The position numbers and the translations under genes are program-made. This document shows, one piece after another, positions 38,198 to 47,283 of a stretch of DNA of 64,000 bases (within the stretch, counting starts at the first letter, position 1; each line of letters starts with the position of its first letter). Source of the stretch: Sphingomonadales bacterium 32-65-25. GTDB taxonomy: Bacteria; Pseudomonadota; Alphaproteobacteria; Sphingomonadales; Sphingomonadaceae. The notes beneath the pieces are model-generated. The model was not told the origin of the DNA, made no database searches, and saw only the letters and a program-made list of their open reading frames with translations. The stretch covers positions 248,001-312,000 of the forward strand of contig NCEU01000005.1 of NCBI GenBank assembly GCA_002280855.1, written 5' to 3'.

Positions 38198-39325
38198 ATG
38201 GGCAGCAGCATCAGCTGGCAGGAGACAGGCGACGGCGGCGCCCGCGTGGTGCTGTCCGGCCGGCTGACCATCGATGATATTGCCACGCTGGCCGACGAAC
38301 TGGCCGCTGTGCCACCGCGCGCGCCGGGGCTGGCGGTCGATCTTTCGGCTGCAACGGCCATCGATACCGCTGGCGCCTGGGCGATCAACAGCCTGATCAA
38401 CCGCTGGAACGACGCGGGCCACACGGCCGAGGTGCAGGGCGCCGCCCCCGATATCGATCGGTTGATCCGCGCCCTCACCGTGCCGCCGCCGCCCGTGAAG
38501 CGCCGGGCCGATAGGGGCAATCCGGTGCTGGCCAGGCTGGAGCAGATCGGCCGGGCCGTGGTGCACCAGGCGGACAATGCCGGCGGCTTCCTCGCCTTTC
38601 TGGGACAGACTTTGGTCGTGCTGACCTTGACGCTGATCGGCCGTCGACGCTTGCGCTGGCATGCCGTGATGCATCAGGGCGAAGCCATCGGAGTCAACGC
38701 GCTGGGAATCGTCGGGCTGCTGCTGTTTCTGGTCGGCCTGGTGGTGGCACAGCAAGGCGCCGTGCAGTTGCGCCAGTTCGGGGCGGAGGTGTTCACCGTC
38801 AACCTGATCGGCCGCGCCACCACGCGCGAACTGGGCATCTTGCTCACCGCCATCATGGTGGCGGGCCGCTCCGGCTCGGCATTCGCCGCCCAGATCGGAT
38901 CGATGAAGCTCAACCAGGAAATTGATGCGCTACGCACCATCGGCCTCGATCCGATCGAGGTGCTGGTGGTGCCGCGCGTGATCGCCTGTTCGCTGATGCT
39001 GCTGGGCCTGGCCTTCTATGGCGGGATGTGCGCGCTGATCGCCGGCGGCCTGTTTGCCTGGAGCGAACTCGCGATGCCGCCAGCCTCCTACATCACCCGC
39101 CTGCAGGAAGTGATCCTGGTTTCCGATTTTGTCATTGGCATGATCAAGGCGCCGGTGTTCGGCTTCATCATCGCCATCATGGGCTGTTTCCACGGCTTTC
39201 AGGTGACCGGCAACGCCGAATCGGTCGGCAGCCGCACCACCCAGGCCGTGGTGGAAGCCATCTTCGTCGTCATCGTGTTCGATGCCTTCTTCGCCTTCTT
39301 CTTCAGCGCGCTGGGCTACAATTGA
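38198..39325 (+). CDS. mlaE: MlaE-type ABC permease with N-terminal STAS domain
   Basis: 375 residues. Residues 1-95 are a STAS domain (ARVVLSGRLTIDDIATLADEL, LAVDLSAATAIDTAGAW). Residues 110-375 are the MlaE permease with six hydrophobic segments and the signature TTRELGILLTAIMVAGRSGSAFAAQIGSM. The family moves phospholipids between membranes. In E. coli the STAS protein MlaB is separate; here it is fused, as in many alphaproteobacteria. First gene of a tight four-gene operon; its TGA shares a base with the next ATG. Confidence 0.95.
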   Translation: MGSSISWQETGDGGARVVLSGRLTIDDIATLADELAAVPPRAPGLAVDLSAATAIDTAGAWAINSLINRWNDAGHTAEVQGAAPDIDRLIRALTVPPPPVKRRADRGNPVLARLEQIGRAVVHQADNAGGFLAFLGQTLVVLTLTLIGRRRLRWHAVMHQGEAIGVNALGIVGLLLFLVGLVVAQQGAVQLRQFGAEVFTVNLIGRATTRELGILLTAIMVAGRSGSAFAAQIGSMKLNQEIDALRTIGLDPIEVLVVPRVIACSLMLLGLAFYGGMCALIAGGLFAWSELAMPPASYITRLQEVILVSDFVIGMIKAPVFGFIIAIMGCFHGFQVTGNAESVGSRTTQAVVEAIFVVIVFDAFFAFFFSALGYN

Positions 39326-40122
39326 TGGCCACGCTCTCTGCGACCTTGCCTGATGATGCCGATGTGGCGGTGCGGGTGCGCGGGTTGGTCACCGGCTTTG
39401 GTGATCATGTCTTGCACGATCATCTCGATCTCGATGTGGCGCGCGGCGAGATCCTTGGCCTTGTTGGCGGTTCGGGCAGCGGCAAATCGGTGCTGATGCG
39501 CACAATCATCGGGTTGAATCCAGCGCGGGCCGGCAGCGTTTCCATCTTCGGCCAGGATGCGCTCGCCGCCGATCCGGAAGCGCAACGCGCCTTGCGTCGG
39601 CAATGGGGCGTGCTGTTTCAGGAAGGTGCGCTGTTTTCCGGCCTCACCGTGGCCGAGAATATCGAAGTGCCGATGCGCGAGTTTCTGCACCTGCCCGATA
39701 CGGTGATGGACGCGCTGGCCGCTGCCCGCCTGCGCCAGGTCGGCCTGCCGGCGGAGAGCTGCACCAAATTCCCTTCCGAACTGTCAGGCGGCATGAAGAA
39801 GCGGGCTGGCCTTGCCCGCGCGCTGGCGCTCGATCCGCCGCTGCTGTTTCTGGATGAGCCCACGGCGGGCCTCGATCCGATTTCGGCGGCGGCTTTTGAC
39901 AATCTCATCAAGCTGCTGAAAGACACGTTGGGGCTCACGCTGTTCCTGATCACCCACGATCTCGACACGTTGATCGCGATCTGTGACCGGGTGGCAGTAT
40001 TGGGCGACGGCAAGGTGCTGGCCTGTGGCACGGTTGATCAACTGCGCGCGTTTGATCATCCGTGGGTGCAGGAGTATTTCGGTGGACCGCGTGGGCGGGC
40101 AGCAACTGGAGAAGCGGCCTGA
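39325..40122 (+). CDS. mlaF: MlaF-type ABC transporter ATPase
   Basis: 265 residues. Walker A is GGSGSGKSVLMR, the Q-loop is LFQEGALFSGLTV, the signature is LSGGMKKRAGLARAL and Walker B is LLFLDEPTAGLDP, followed by the H-loop ITHD. EGALFS after the Q-loop and MKKR in the signature are typical of MlaF-type proteins. It drives the lipid transporter from the cytoplasmic side. Start and stop both share bases with neighbours (TGATG), so translation is coupled through mlaE-mlaF-mlaD. Confidence 0.96.
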   Translation: MATLSATLPDDADVAVRVRGLVTGFGDHVLHDHLDLDVARGEILGLVGGSGSGKSVLMRTIIGLNPARAGSVSIFGQDALAADPEAQRALRRQWGVLFQEGALFSGLTVAENIEVPMREFLHLPDTVMDALAAARLRQVGLPAESCTKFPSELSGGMKKRAGLARALALDPPLLFLDEPTAGLDPISAAAFDNLIKLLKDTLGLTLFLITHDLDTLIAICDRVAVLGDGKVLACGTVDQLRAFDHPWVQEYFGGPRGRAATGEAA

Positions 40123-41081
40123 TGGAAAACCGCAGCAACTATGTGATCGTGGGCAGCATCGCGCTGGCCATGGTGGTGGGCATCTTCCTGATGGTGCTGT
40201 GGCTGGCGCGCTTTTCCGGCGGCGACAGCAAGGTGTACGACGTCTATTTCAAGCAATCGATCACCGGCCTGGCGCTGGGATCGCCGGTGCAGTTCAACGG
40301 TGTGACGGTGGGCAAGATCACCCAGATCCGCCTGCTGCCGCAGCGCCCGGAATATGTGCGGGTGCGCATCAACATCGATGGCGAAGTACCCGTGCTGGAA
40401 GGCACCACGGCCGGGGTGGAAGGCGTGGGCTTCACCGGCGTGTCGCAGATCCAGCTGGCCGGCGCGATGGAAGGCGGCAAACCGATCACCACGCCTGGCC
40501 CCGATGGCGCCCCGGTGATCCCGCCGCGCACCGGCGGCCTCAACGATCTGCTCGCCACTGCGCCGGAAGTGCTGTCGAACGTGTCGCTGCTCACCAAGCG
40601 GCTGAACGATGTGTTGAAGGACGAAAATCGCGAAGCATTGGCCGGCATCTTGAAGAACACTGATGTCGCCACCGCTGCGCTCGCCAAGGGCGCCCCCGAT
40701 CTGGCTACGGCGCTGGCCGAAGCGCGCACCACAATGACCGCCGCCACCGCCACCCTGCAGCGCATCGATGCGCTGGCCGGTTCGGGGCAAACGCTGGTGG
40801 ATTCAGACCTGCGCCCGCTCGCGGCAGATCTGCGGCGCACTGTCACCAATGCCAATGCGACGCTGGCCAAGGTGGATGCCCTGGCCGGTAGCGCCCAGCC
40901 GGGCGTGGAGATGCTGGCCAACCAGACCATTCCGGAAACCACCCAGCTAATCCGCGAACTCAGGGAAACCACGTCGCGGCTGGGGGCCATCGCCGCGAAA
41001 CTGGATGAAGATCCGGCCGGTGCCCTGATCGGCGGCCGCCGCCTGCCCGAATATCAACCGCCCAAGGGAGACGCGAAATGA
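40122..41081 (+). CDS. mlaD: MlaD-type MCE-domain protein
   Basis: 319 residues. One membrane helix (IVGSIALAMVVGIFLMVLWLA, about residues 8-29) anchors a periplasmic MCE domain (about 37-115, FKQSITGLALGSPVQFNGVTVGKI). A long helical region with TRLLN-like repeats follows and ends Pro-rich. It should form the hexameric lipid-carrying ring. It is longer than E. coli MlaD (183 residues), as are other alphaproteobacterial members with a helical extension. The ATG overlaps the mlaF stop, and the stop overlaps the lipoprotein start (ATGA). Confidence 0.94.
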   Translation: MENRSNYVIVGSIALAMVVGIFLMVLWLARFSGGDSKVYDVYFKQSITGLALGSPVQFNGVTVGKITQIRLLPQRPEYVRVRINIDGEVPVLEGTTAGVEGVGFTGVSQIQLAGAMEGGKPITTPGPDGAPVIPPRTGGLNDLLATAPEVLSNVSLLTKRLNDVLKDENREALAGILKNTDVATAALAKGAPDLATALAEARTTMTAATATLQRIDALAGSGQTLVDSDLRPLAADLRRTVTNANATLAKVDALAGSAQPGVEMLANQTIPETTQLIRELRETTSRLGAIAAKLDEDPAGALIGGRRLPEYQPPKGDAK

Positions 41082-41677
41082 TGAAGCGTTGTGCGCCAAT
41101 CATCGCCGCCCTCGCGCTGGCCGGGTGCGGCCCGCTGGTGCAAGTGGGCGGCAACGCGCCCGCCCCCGATGCGCTGCTGGTGCTGCGCGCCGATGCGCCG
41201 CCGCCGCAATGGGCCGGCCCCACCGCCGTGGGGGACACGCTGGCGGTGGCCATCCCCGATGTGCCAGCCGAACTGCAAACGTTGCGCCTGCCGGTGCAGC
41301 TCACGTCAGCCACCGTGCAATATCTGGCCGGCGCCAGCTGGGCCGAACAGCCCAATCGCCAGTTCCAGCGCCTGCTCGCCGATACGCTGGCCGGCGCTGG
41401 TGTGGCCGTGCTGGACACACGCAGCGGCGGTGTCGCGCCGGCGCGCGCGCTCTCGGGCCATTTGCGCGAATTCGGCCTGGATGTGAGCGGCGCCCCAGTG
41501 GTGCGCGTGCGTTATGACGCGCAACTGGCCGGGCCACGTGGGGCCGGCACTGTGGCGCTGCGCAGCTTCGTGGCCGAAGAAAAGGTGGCAAGCCAGCAGC
41601 CTGCGGTGGTCGCCGCCGCCCTCAACCGTGCCGCCAACCGCCTCGCCGGCGAAGTGGCCGCCTGGGTGAAGGGCTGA
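41078..41677 (+). CDS. ABC-transport auxiliary lipoprotein (PqiC/LetA-partner type)
   Basis: 199 residues. The lipobox LAGC (Cys17) marks an outer- or inner-membrane lipoprotein. The domain VGDTLAVAIPDVPAELQTLRLPVQL, QYLAGASWAEQPNRQFQRLLADTL and FVAEEKVASQ follows the PF03886 pattern (auxiliary component of MCE transporters). Known relatives such as PqiC sit in the outer membrane and receive lipid from the MCE protein. It closes the operon; 76 bases without a clear hairpin separate it from the esterase. Confidence 0.92.
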   Translation: MMKRCAPIIAALALAGCGPLVQVGGNAPAPDALLVLRADAPPPQWAGPTAVGDTLAVAIPDVPAELQTLRLPVQLTSATVQYLAGASWAEQPNRQFQRLLADTLAGAGVAVLDTRSGGVAPARALSGHLREFGLDVSGAPVVRVRYDAQLAGPRGAGTVALRSFVAEEKVASQQPAVVAAALNRAANRLAGEVAAWVKG

Positions 41678-41753
41678 GCCCAACCAAATTCACCGGTTGC
41701 TCAACGGTTGCACCGGCCTAGAACAGCACAAAATCGCCTTGGGAGTTTCCGCC

Positions 41754-42692
41754 ATGCCCGCCAAAACACCTTATGTTCGCCCCGACGTTGCCAACCTGCT
41801 CGCCATGATGGCCGCCAATCCGGGCCCGTCGTTCACCGACATGACCCCCGCCGAAGGCCGCGCCATGTACAATGCCATGGGCCAGATGCTGGAACTGCCA
41901 CGCGGCGAGATCAGCAGCACGGATCTGGCGCTGCCCAGCGGCATCAAGGCCCGGCTCTATACGCCAGCAGCGCTGGAAGACGGCAGTGTGGTGGCCTATT
42001 ATCATGGCGGTGGCTGGGTGATCGGTGATCTGGACACGCACGATCCGCTGTGTGCCGAAATTGCCCGCGCCCTGGGCCGGCGCGTGTTGTCGGTGGATTA
42101 TCGTCTCGCCCCCGAAGCCCGGTTCCCGGCGGCGGCCGAAGATTGCCTGGCCGCCACCCGCTGGCTGGCCGGCTCGCCCGCCGAAGTGGGCAACGCCGTC
42201 ACCGGCATCATCCCGGCGGGCGACAGCGCCGGCGGGCACATGGCGGCGCTCGTCACCCGCGAACTGCACGGCCAGTTGCCAGTGCCGATCGTGGCCCAAT
42301 GGCTGATTTATCCCGTGACCGACATGACCGCCGCCGAAGGCTCCATGGTGGAACTGGGCGAGGGCTATGTGCTGACCAAGGCCACCATGGACTGGTTCAT
42401 CGACGCCTATATGGGCGGCGCGACCGACAAACTTCTCCACCCCTGGGCCAGCCCGCTGCACGCCGAGACGCTGGACGGTCTGCCGCCAGCGATGCTGATG
42501 ACCTGCGGCCTCGATCCGCTCCGCGATCAGGGCCGGGCCTATGCCGGACGGCTGATCGAACATGGCGTGCGCACGATCTTCCGCGAAGCCGCCGGACAGA
42601 TCCACGGCTGCTTCACGATGCGGCAGGGCATCCCCTCCGCGCAGGATGACCTGGCCGGTTGCATCGCAGATCTGAAACAGCTGCTGGCATGA
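41754..42692 (+). CDS. Alpha/beta hydrolase of the hormone-sensitive-lipase family
   Basis: 312 residues, cytoplasmic. HSL family markers: YYHGGGWVIGD (oxyanion hole), GDSAGGHMAA with the catalytic Ser, GLDPLRDQG with the Asp and QIHGCF with the His. The family hydrolyses short- and medium-chain esters. TTGGGAG lies 8 bases before the ATG. An ATG at 42689 overlaps this stop and looks like the original rppH start, so the two genes were probably coupled. Confidence 0.94.
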   Translation: MPAKTPYVRPDVANLLAMMAANPGPSFTDMTPAEGRAMYNAMGQMLELPRGEISSTDLALPSGIKARLYTPAALEDGSVVAYYHGGGWVIGDLDTHDPLCAEIARALGRRVLSVDYRLAPEARFPAAAEDCLAATRWLAGSPAEVGNAVTGIIPAGDSAGGHMAALVTRELHGQLPVPIVAQWLIYPVTDMTAAEGSMVELGEGYVLTKATMDWFIDAYMGGATDKLLHPWASPLHAETLDGLPPAMLMTCGLDPLRDQGRAYAGRLIEHGVRTIFREAAGQIHGCFTMRQGIPSAQDDLAGCIADLKQLLA

Positions 42693-42707
42693 CGCCCGGT
42701 TGGTCTG

Positions 42708-43115
42708 GTGTTCACCGGACAGCGCCTCGATCAGATGGTGGAAGCCTGGCAGATGCCACAAGGCGGCATCGATCCCGGCGAAGACCCGTATGAAACCGCG
42801 CTGCGCGAATTGTGGGAGGAAACCGGCGTCGATCCGGCCCTGACGTCGTTGCTCGGCACAACGCCGGAGTGGCATTATTATGATCTGCCCGACGAACTGA
42901 TCGGCCGCATCTGGAAGGGCCGCTACGCCGGCCAGCGCCAGAAATGGTACGCCCTGCGCTTCCACGGGACGGACGCAGACGTGAACATCGCGACGGAGCA
43001 TCCCGAATTTCGCCACTGGCGCTGGAGCCCGGTGGATACGCTGGTGGAGATGGCGGCGCCGTTCAAGCGCGAGTTGTATGCCGATGTGATCGGGGTGCTG
43101 TCGCCGTATCTGTGA
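42708..43115 (+). CDS. rppH: RNA pyrophosphohydrolase (Nudix), N-terminus damaged
   Basis: The readable part is 135 residues from a GTG. It has the complete Nudix box [23 protein letters not shown] (split as [16 protein letters not shown] and LWEETGV) preceded by WQMPQ, the RppH hallmark. RppH removes pyrophosphate from 5' mRNA ends. Normal RppH is about 160 residues and begins with a strand like YRPCVGLMLLN. Here an ATG overlaps the upstream stop (42689) but is out of frame with the body. The in-frame codons just after a TGA read [11 protein letters not shown], as if about 12 codons were lost. The GTG has no ribosome site. The gene may be inactive, or the sequence may contain an error. Confidence 0.8.
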   Translation: MFTGQRLDQMVEAWQMPQGGIDPGEDPYETALRELWEETGVDPALTSLLGTTPEWHYYDLPDELIGRIWKGRYAGQRQKWYALRFHGTDADVNIATEHPEFRHWRWSPVDTLVEMAAPFKRELYADVIGVLSPYL

Positions 43116-43136
43116 TGATTGGGTGGAGAGCCGGAA

Positions 43137-43544
43137 GTGACCAATCTTGAAGGTGGATGTCTGTGCGGCGCCGTGCGCTACAGCGTGGCGGCTGAGCCGG
43201 TGATGCAGGCGGTGTGCCATTGCAGGAATTGCCAGCGCCAGGCCGGCAGCGGCTGGTCGATGATCATGGGTGTGCCGGCGGCGGCCGTGGCCATCACCGG
43301 CGCGGTGAAGACCTACGAGGACCATGGCGAATCCGGCGGCGACGTCCTGCGTCAGTTCTGCCCCAACTGCGGATCGCCGCTGTTCAGCCGGGTTTCGGTG
43401 GCGCCCGATCTGGTGTTCATCAAGGCCGGCACGTTGGATGATACCAGCCAGTTCACGCCGCAGATGCAGTTCTGGACCGACAGCAAACAACATTGGGTCG
43501 ATATCGCCGGCGTGCCCGGCTTTCCCCGACAGCCCGGGGGCTAG
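43137..43544 (+). CDS. GFA-family (CENP-V/glutathione-dependent formaldehyde-activating type) protein
   Basis: 135 residues, GTG start with GGAGAG 5 bases upstream. The zinc ligands are present: [21 protein letters not shown] and [10 protein letters not shown]. Proteins of this family bind two zinc ions; most have unknown substrates and the formaldehyde role applies to few. The last 4 bases overlap the end of the convergent thiazole synthase gene. Confidence 0.9.
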   Translation: MTNLEGGCLCGAVRYSVAAEPVMQAVCHCRNCQRQAGSGWSMIMGVPAAAVAITGAVKTYEDHGESGGDVLRQFCPNCGSPLFSRVSVAPDLVFIKAGTLDDTSQFTPQMQFWTDSKQHWVDIAGVPGFPRQPGG

Positions 43545-44539
43545 ATCAACCCCGCCAGCGGGCTCGACGGATCGGCATAGCGGCGCTTGCCCATGCGGCC
43601 GGCACGGTAGGCGAGGCGGCCGGATTCGACCGCCAGCTTCATGGCGCGGGCCATCAGGATCGGGTCTTTCGCTTCGGCGATGGCGGTGTTCATCAGCACG
43701 CCGTCGCAGCCCAGTTCCATGGCGACGGCCGCATCGGATGCGGTGCCCACGCCGGCATCAACCAGCACGGGCACCTTGGCATTCTCGATGATCAGGCGCA
43801 GCGTCACCGGGTTCTGGATGCCCAGGCCCGATCCGATCAGGCTGCCCAGCGGCATGATGGCGGCGGCGCCCAGCTCTTCCAGTTTCTTCGCCGCGATGGG
43901 ATCATCGGCGCAATAGACCATGACGTCGAAGCCATCCTTCACGAGAATGTCGGTCGCCCGCAGCGTTTCCGCCATGTCGGGATAGAGGGTGCGGGCTTCG
44001 CCCAGCACTTCCAGCTTCACCAGATTCCAGCCGCCCGCCTCGCGCGCCAGGCGCAGCGTGCGGATCGCATCGTCAGCCGTGAAGCAGCCGGCGGTGTTGG
44101 GCAGATAGGTGAAGCGCTTGGGATCGAGGAATTCGGTCAGCATCGGCTGGCTGCGATCGGTCACGTTCACCCGGCGCACCGCCACCGTCACGATTTCCGC
44201 CCCGCTGGCTTCGGCGGCGGCAGCGTTCTGGGCATAATCCTTATACTTGCCGGTGCCAACGATCAGCCGCGAGGTGAAGCGGCGGCCGGCCACTTCCCAC
44301 GTGTCGCCATCATCTTGTCCGCCGCCAACGAAATGCACGATCTCCAAGGCGTCCCCCTCGGCCAGCACCACCTCGGCAAAGGTCGAGCGCGGCACGATGG
44401 CCAGGTTGCGCTCCACTGCCACCTTTTCGGCCGGCAGATCGAGGCTCGCCAGCAAATCGGCCACGCTGCTGCCAGCGGCAACACGGCGCGGATCGCCATT
44501 CAAGGTGATGGTCAGCTCGCTCATTACAGTCGTCATCAT
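43541..44539 (-). CDS. thiG: Fused ThiS sulfur carrier and thiazole synthase ThiG
   Basis: 332 residues. Residues 6-74 are ThiS ([34 protein letters not shown], ending HFVGGG). After a short acidic linker, residues 81-332 are ThiG ([18 protein letters not shown], Schiff-base Lys175 in [34 protein letters not shown]). ThiG builds the thiazole ring of thiamine from deoxyxylulose phosphate, dehydroglycine and ThiS-bound sulfur. Free ThiS needs an exposed C-terminal Gly, which is buried in this fusion. Such fusions are annotated in other proteobacteria. The first ATG overlaps the engB stop (ATGA); a second ATG at 44524 is possible. Confidence 0.95.
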   Translation of the reverse strand: MMTTVMSELTITLNGDPRRVAAGSSVADLLASLDLPAEKVAVERNLAIVPRSTFAEVVLAEGDALEIVHFVGGGQDDGDTWEVAGRRFTSRLIVGTGKYKDYAQNAAAAEASGAEIVTVAVRRVNVTDRSQPMLTEFLDPKRFTYLPNTAGCFTADDAIRTLRLAREAGGWNLVKLEVLGEARTLYPDMAETLRATDILVKDGFDVMVYCADDPIAAKKLEELGAAAIMPLGSLIGSGLGIQNPVTLRLIIENAKVPVLVDAGVGTASDAAVAMELGCDGVLMNTAIAEAKDPILMARAMKLAVESGRLAYRAGRMGKRRYADPSSPLAGLI

Positions 44540-45186
44540 TGGCCCGTGGCGGCGGCCAGCACGGCGGCGCGCAGTTCGGGGATGCCCTCGCCCTTTTCGG
44601 CAGAGGTGGCGATCACTTCCGGATAGGCGGCGGGGTGGATGCGGGCCGCCGCAGAGACGGCCTCGTGCACCTTGGCCAGCTCGGTCGGCTTGATCTTGTC
44701 GCCCTTGGTCAGCACCACCTGGAAACTCACGGCGGCCTTGTCCAGCATGCCCATGATCTCACGGTCCACCGGCTTGATGCCGTGACGGCAATCGATCAGC
44801 ACCAGCACCCGGCGCAGCACCGTGCGCCCGCGCAGATAATCGAACACCAGGTGCTTCCACTGCCGCACCACGTCCTTCGGCGCTTCGGCAAAGCCATAGC
44901 CCGGCATGTCGATGATGCGAAACTGCGTCGGCTCGCCCACTTCAAACACGTTCAGTTCCTGCGTGCGCCCTGGCGTGACCGATGCGCGCGCCAAGCCATT
45001 GCGGCCGGTGATGGCATTGAGCAGCGATGACTTGCCCACGTTCGACCGGCCAGCCACCGCAATTTCCGGCACATCCGGCGCCGGCAGGAACCGCAGTTCC
45101 GGCGCCGACAGCAGGAAGCTGACCGGCCCAGCAAAACGCTTGCGCGCGGCCTCAATCAGATCGGCTTTTACCTGTTCCTCGGTCAC
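44536..45186 (-). CDS. engB: Ribosome-biogenesis GTPase EngB/YihA
   Basis: 216 residues. GTPase motifs: G1 [14 protein letters not shown]2 TPGRTQ, G3 DMPGYGFA, G4 LTKGDK and G5 TSAEKG. It assists assembly of the large ribosomal subunit and is essential in many bacteria. It starts with GTG inside the yidC stop (GTGA) and its own stop overlaps the thiSG start, so it is coupled on both sides. Longer in-frame extensions run back into yidC and are rejected. Confidence 0.96.
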   Translation of the reverse strand: MTEEQVKADLIEAARKRFAGPVSFLLSAPELRFLPAPDVPEIAVAGRSNVGKSSLLNAITGRNGLARASVTPGRTQELNVFEVGEPTQFRIIDMPGYGFAEAPKDVVRQWKHLVFDYLRGRTVLRRVLVLIDCRHGIKPVDREIMGMLDKAAVSFQVVLTKGDKIKPTELAKVHEAVSAAARIHPAAYPEVIATSAEKGEGIPELRAAVLAAATGQ

Positions 45187-47015
45187 TTGCGGCGGCGTCC
45201 TGCAGTCGGCTTCGGCGCACCCGGCTTGGGGCCAGCGGGCTTCGGCCCAGTGGACTTCGGCGAAGCCTTGGGCGGATTGGGCTTCACATCGATCACGGCG
45301 GCCGATGGCGGGGTCGCTGGCGCCGGATATTTGCGGTTCATGTACAGCTGCTGCCCGATCGAAACCAGGTTGTTGATCGTCCAATAGAGCTGCAGGCCGG
45401 CCGCGAACGGCGCCATGAAGAACATGAACAGCCACGGCATCAGCGCAAACACCTGCTGCTGCACCGGGTCCATCTGGGCGGGGCTGAGCTTCTGCTGCAG
45501 CCACATGGTGACACCCAGCAGGATCGGCAGCACGCCCAGCGCAATCATCGCCGGCGGCTGCCAGGCAATCAGGCCGAACAGGTTCAAGGGCGTCAGCGGA
45601 TCGGGCGCCGACAGATCGGTGAGCCACAGCACGAACGGCTGGTGACGCATTTCGATGGAGATCAGCAGCGTCTTGTACAGCGCATAAAAGATCGGGATCT
45701 GCAGCACGATCGGCAGGCAGCCGGCGAGCGGATTGACCTTCTCGGTCTTGTAGATGGCCATGATTTCCTGCTGCGCGCGCAGCTTGTCGTCGCCATATTT
45801 CTCCTGGATCGCCTTCATCCGCGGGCCGATCAGGCGCATCTTGGCCATCGATTCATATTGCTTGTTGGCAATCGGGAACATGATGGCGCGCACGATCAGG
45901 GTCAGCCCGATGATGGCGACGCCGAAATTGCCGGTGAACTTGAACAGGAAATCAAGCAGGTGGAAGATCGGCTTGGCGATCACTTCGAACCAGCCCCAGC
46001 TCACCGATTTGTCGAGGCGCGGAATGCCGGCCTCAGTGTAGCGGTCGATCAGATCCACATCCTTGGCACCGGCAAACAGCTTGGCGGTGCTGGCAATGCG
46101 TCCCCCCGCCGGCACGGTGACGGCATCAGCCAGCCAGTCGGCCTGATACTGGCCGGCGGCATATTGGAAGGTGGCGGCGATCTTGGCCTTCTGATCCGGC
46201 ACGGAGGCGGCCAGCCAGTATTTTTCGGTGAGGCCGAGCCAGCCACCAGTGGAGGTAAAGCGCTGCGGGCCATCATCACGCAGCTTTTCAAACTCCAGAT
46301 CGCTGTCTTTCAACGTGTCCTGCAACACACCGATCGGGCCAACATGAACATTGGTTTCGGCTGCGACGGCTTCACCGCGGCGGGAGACCAGGCCAAACGG
46401 CTGCAGCACGACCGGCGCAGCGCCAGGGTTCTCGATGCTTTGTTCGACAGTGAACAGGAAATCCTTGTCCACGCTGATCTTCTGGCGGAACACCAGGCCA
46501 GATGGCGCGGTGGTGCTCAGCGTTACCGGGGTTGCCGAAGTCAGCGTCGGGCGATCGGCCGTCCACACCGCCGTGGCCGGCGGCGCCAACGCACCAACCC
46601 AGCCGAACTGGGCAAACTGCGAGTCTGCCGTGCGGCTGGGCGAAAACAGGCGAACGGGCGGCGATGCCTTGTCGTTGGTCTGGCGATAGCTGGGCAGCAC
46701 CAGATCATCGAAACGCGCACCGGTGAGATTGATCGAGCCTTTCAGGCGCGGCGTGTCGATGGCAACGCGCGGGCTTGCGGCCAGCGCGGCATCACGGCCA
46801 AGGATGGCGCCCGGCCCGGCAATGGCCGGGGCGGCACCCTGCAGGACGGCCGCAGCCGGAGCGCCAGCCGGCGCTGCCGTACTGGCGACCGGCGGCGCTT
46901 CGGTGGGGAAGAAGCGATCGGCAACAACGGTCCAGCCGAGCAGCACCATGGTGGAAAGCACCACGGCGAGCACGATGTTCTTCACGTCGGGCGATTGATT
47001 GTCCTGAGGAGGCAA
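45183..47015 (-). CDS. yidC: Membrane protein insertase YidC
   Basis: 610 residues. An N-terminal helix (NIVLAVVLSTMVLLGWTVVA) is followed by a large periplasmic P1 domain (about 60-360) and five further helices carrying the insertase core: FPIANKQYESMAKMRLIGP, NPLAGCLPIVLQIPIFYALYK and FAAGLQLYWTINNLVSIGQQ. A basic Pro-rich tail (KSTGPKPAGPKPGAPKP) may bind ribosomes. The start is TTG at 47015; GTG ten codons later is the alternative. It follows yidD by 58 bases in the conserved order rpmH-rnpA-yidD-yidC. Confidence 0.96.
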   Translation of the reverse strand: MPPQDNQSPDVKNIVLAVVLSTMVLLGWTVVADRFFPTEAPPVASTAAPAGAPAAAVLQGAAPAIAGPGAILGRDAALAASPRVAIDTPRLKGSINLTGARFDDLVLPSYRQTNDKASPPVRLFSPSRTADSQFAQFGWVGALAPPATAVWTADRPTLTSATPVTLSTTAPSGLVFRQKISVDKDFLFTVEQSIENPGAAPVVLQPFGLVSRRGEAVAAETNVHVGPIGVLQDTLKDSDLEFEKLRDDGPQRFTSTGGWLGLTEKYWLAASVPDQKAKIAATFQYAAGQYQADWLADAVTVPAGGRIASTAKLFAGAKDVDLIDRYTEAGIPRLDKSVSWGWFEVIAKPIFHLLDFLFKFTGNFGVAIIGLTLIVRAIMFPIANKQYESMAKMRLIGPRMKAIQEKYGDDKLRAQQEIMAIYKTEKVNPLAGCLPIVLQIPIFYALYKTLLISIEMRHQPFVLWLTDLSAPDPLTPLNLFGLIAWQPPAMIALGVLPILLGVTMWLQQKLSPAQMDPVQQQVFALMPWLFMFFMAPFAAGLQLYWTINNLVSIGQQLYMNRKYPAPATPPSAAVIDVKPNPPKASPKSTGPKPAGPKPGAPKPTAGRRRK

Positions 47016-47073
47016 GATTGTCTCTCTGGCTGGAAGGGCAGGATTCGGATGGGATCGCAGCTGCTATAGCCGC

Positions 47074-47283
47074 TCAGGGCACCGGGTCATAGCCCGAACC
47101 CCCCCAGGGGTGGCAGCGGGCAATGCGGCGCACGGCAAGGCCAAAACCCCGCACCGGTCCGTGGCGTTCGATGGCGGTGATGGCATAGGCCGAACAACTG
47201 GGCGAAAAACGGCAGGAGGGGGGCAGGACGGCGGAAAATGTCACCTGCCACAGGCGGATCGGCCAGATCAGCAGTGTTTTCAT
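47074..47283 (-). CDS. yidD: Membrane protein insertion efficiency factor YidD
   Basis: 69 residues with the classical Cys-rich signature CRFSPSCSAYAITAIERHGPVRG and the ending RIARCHPWGGSGYDPVP. YidD helps YidC-dependent insertion. GGGGAG lies 6 bases before ATG 47283; the ATG overlaps the rnpA stop (ATGA). Confidence 0.97.
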   Translation of the reverse strand: MKTLLIWPIRLWQVTFSAVLPPSCRFSPSCSAYAITAIERHGPVRGFGLAVRRIARCHPWGGSGYDPVP

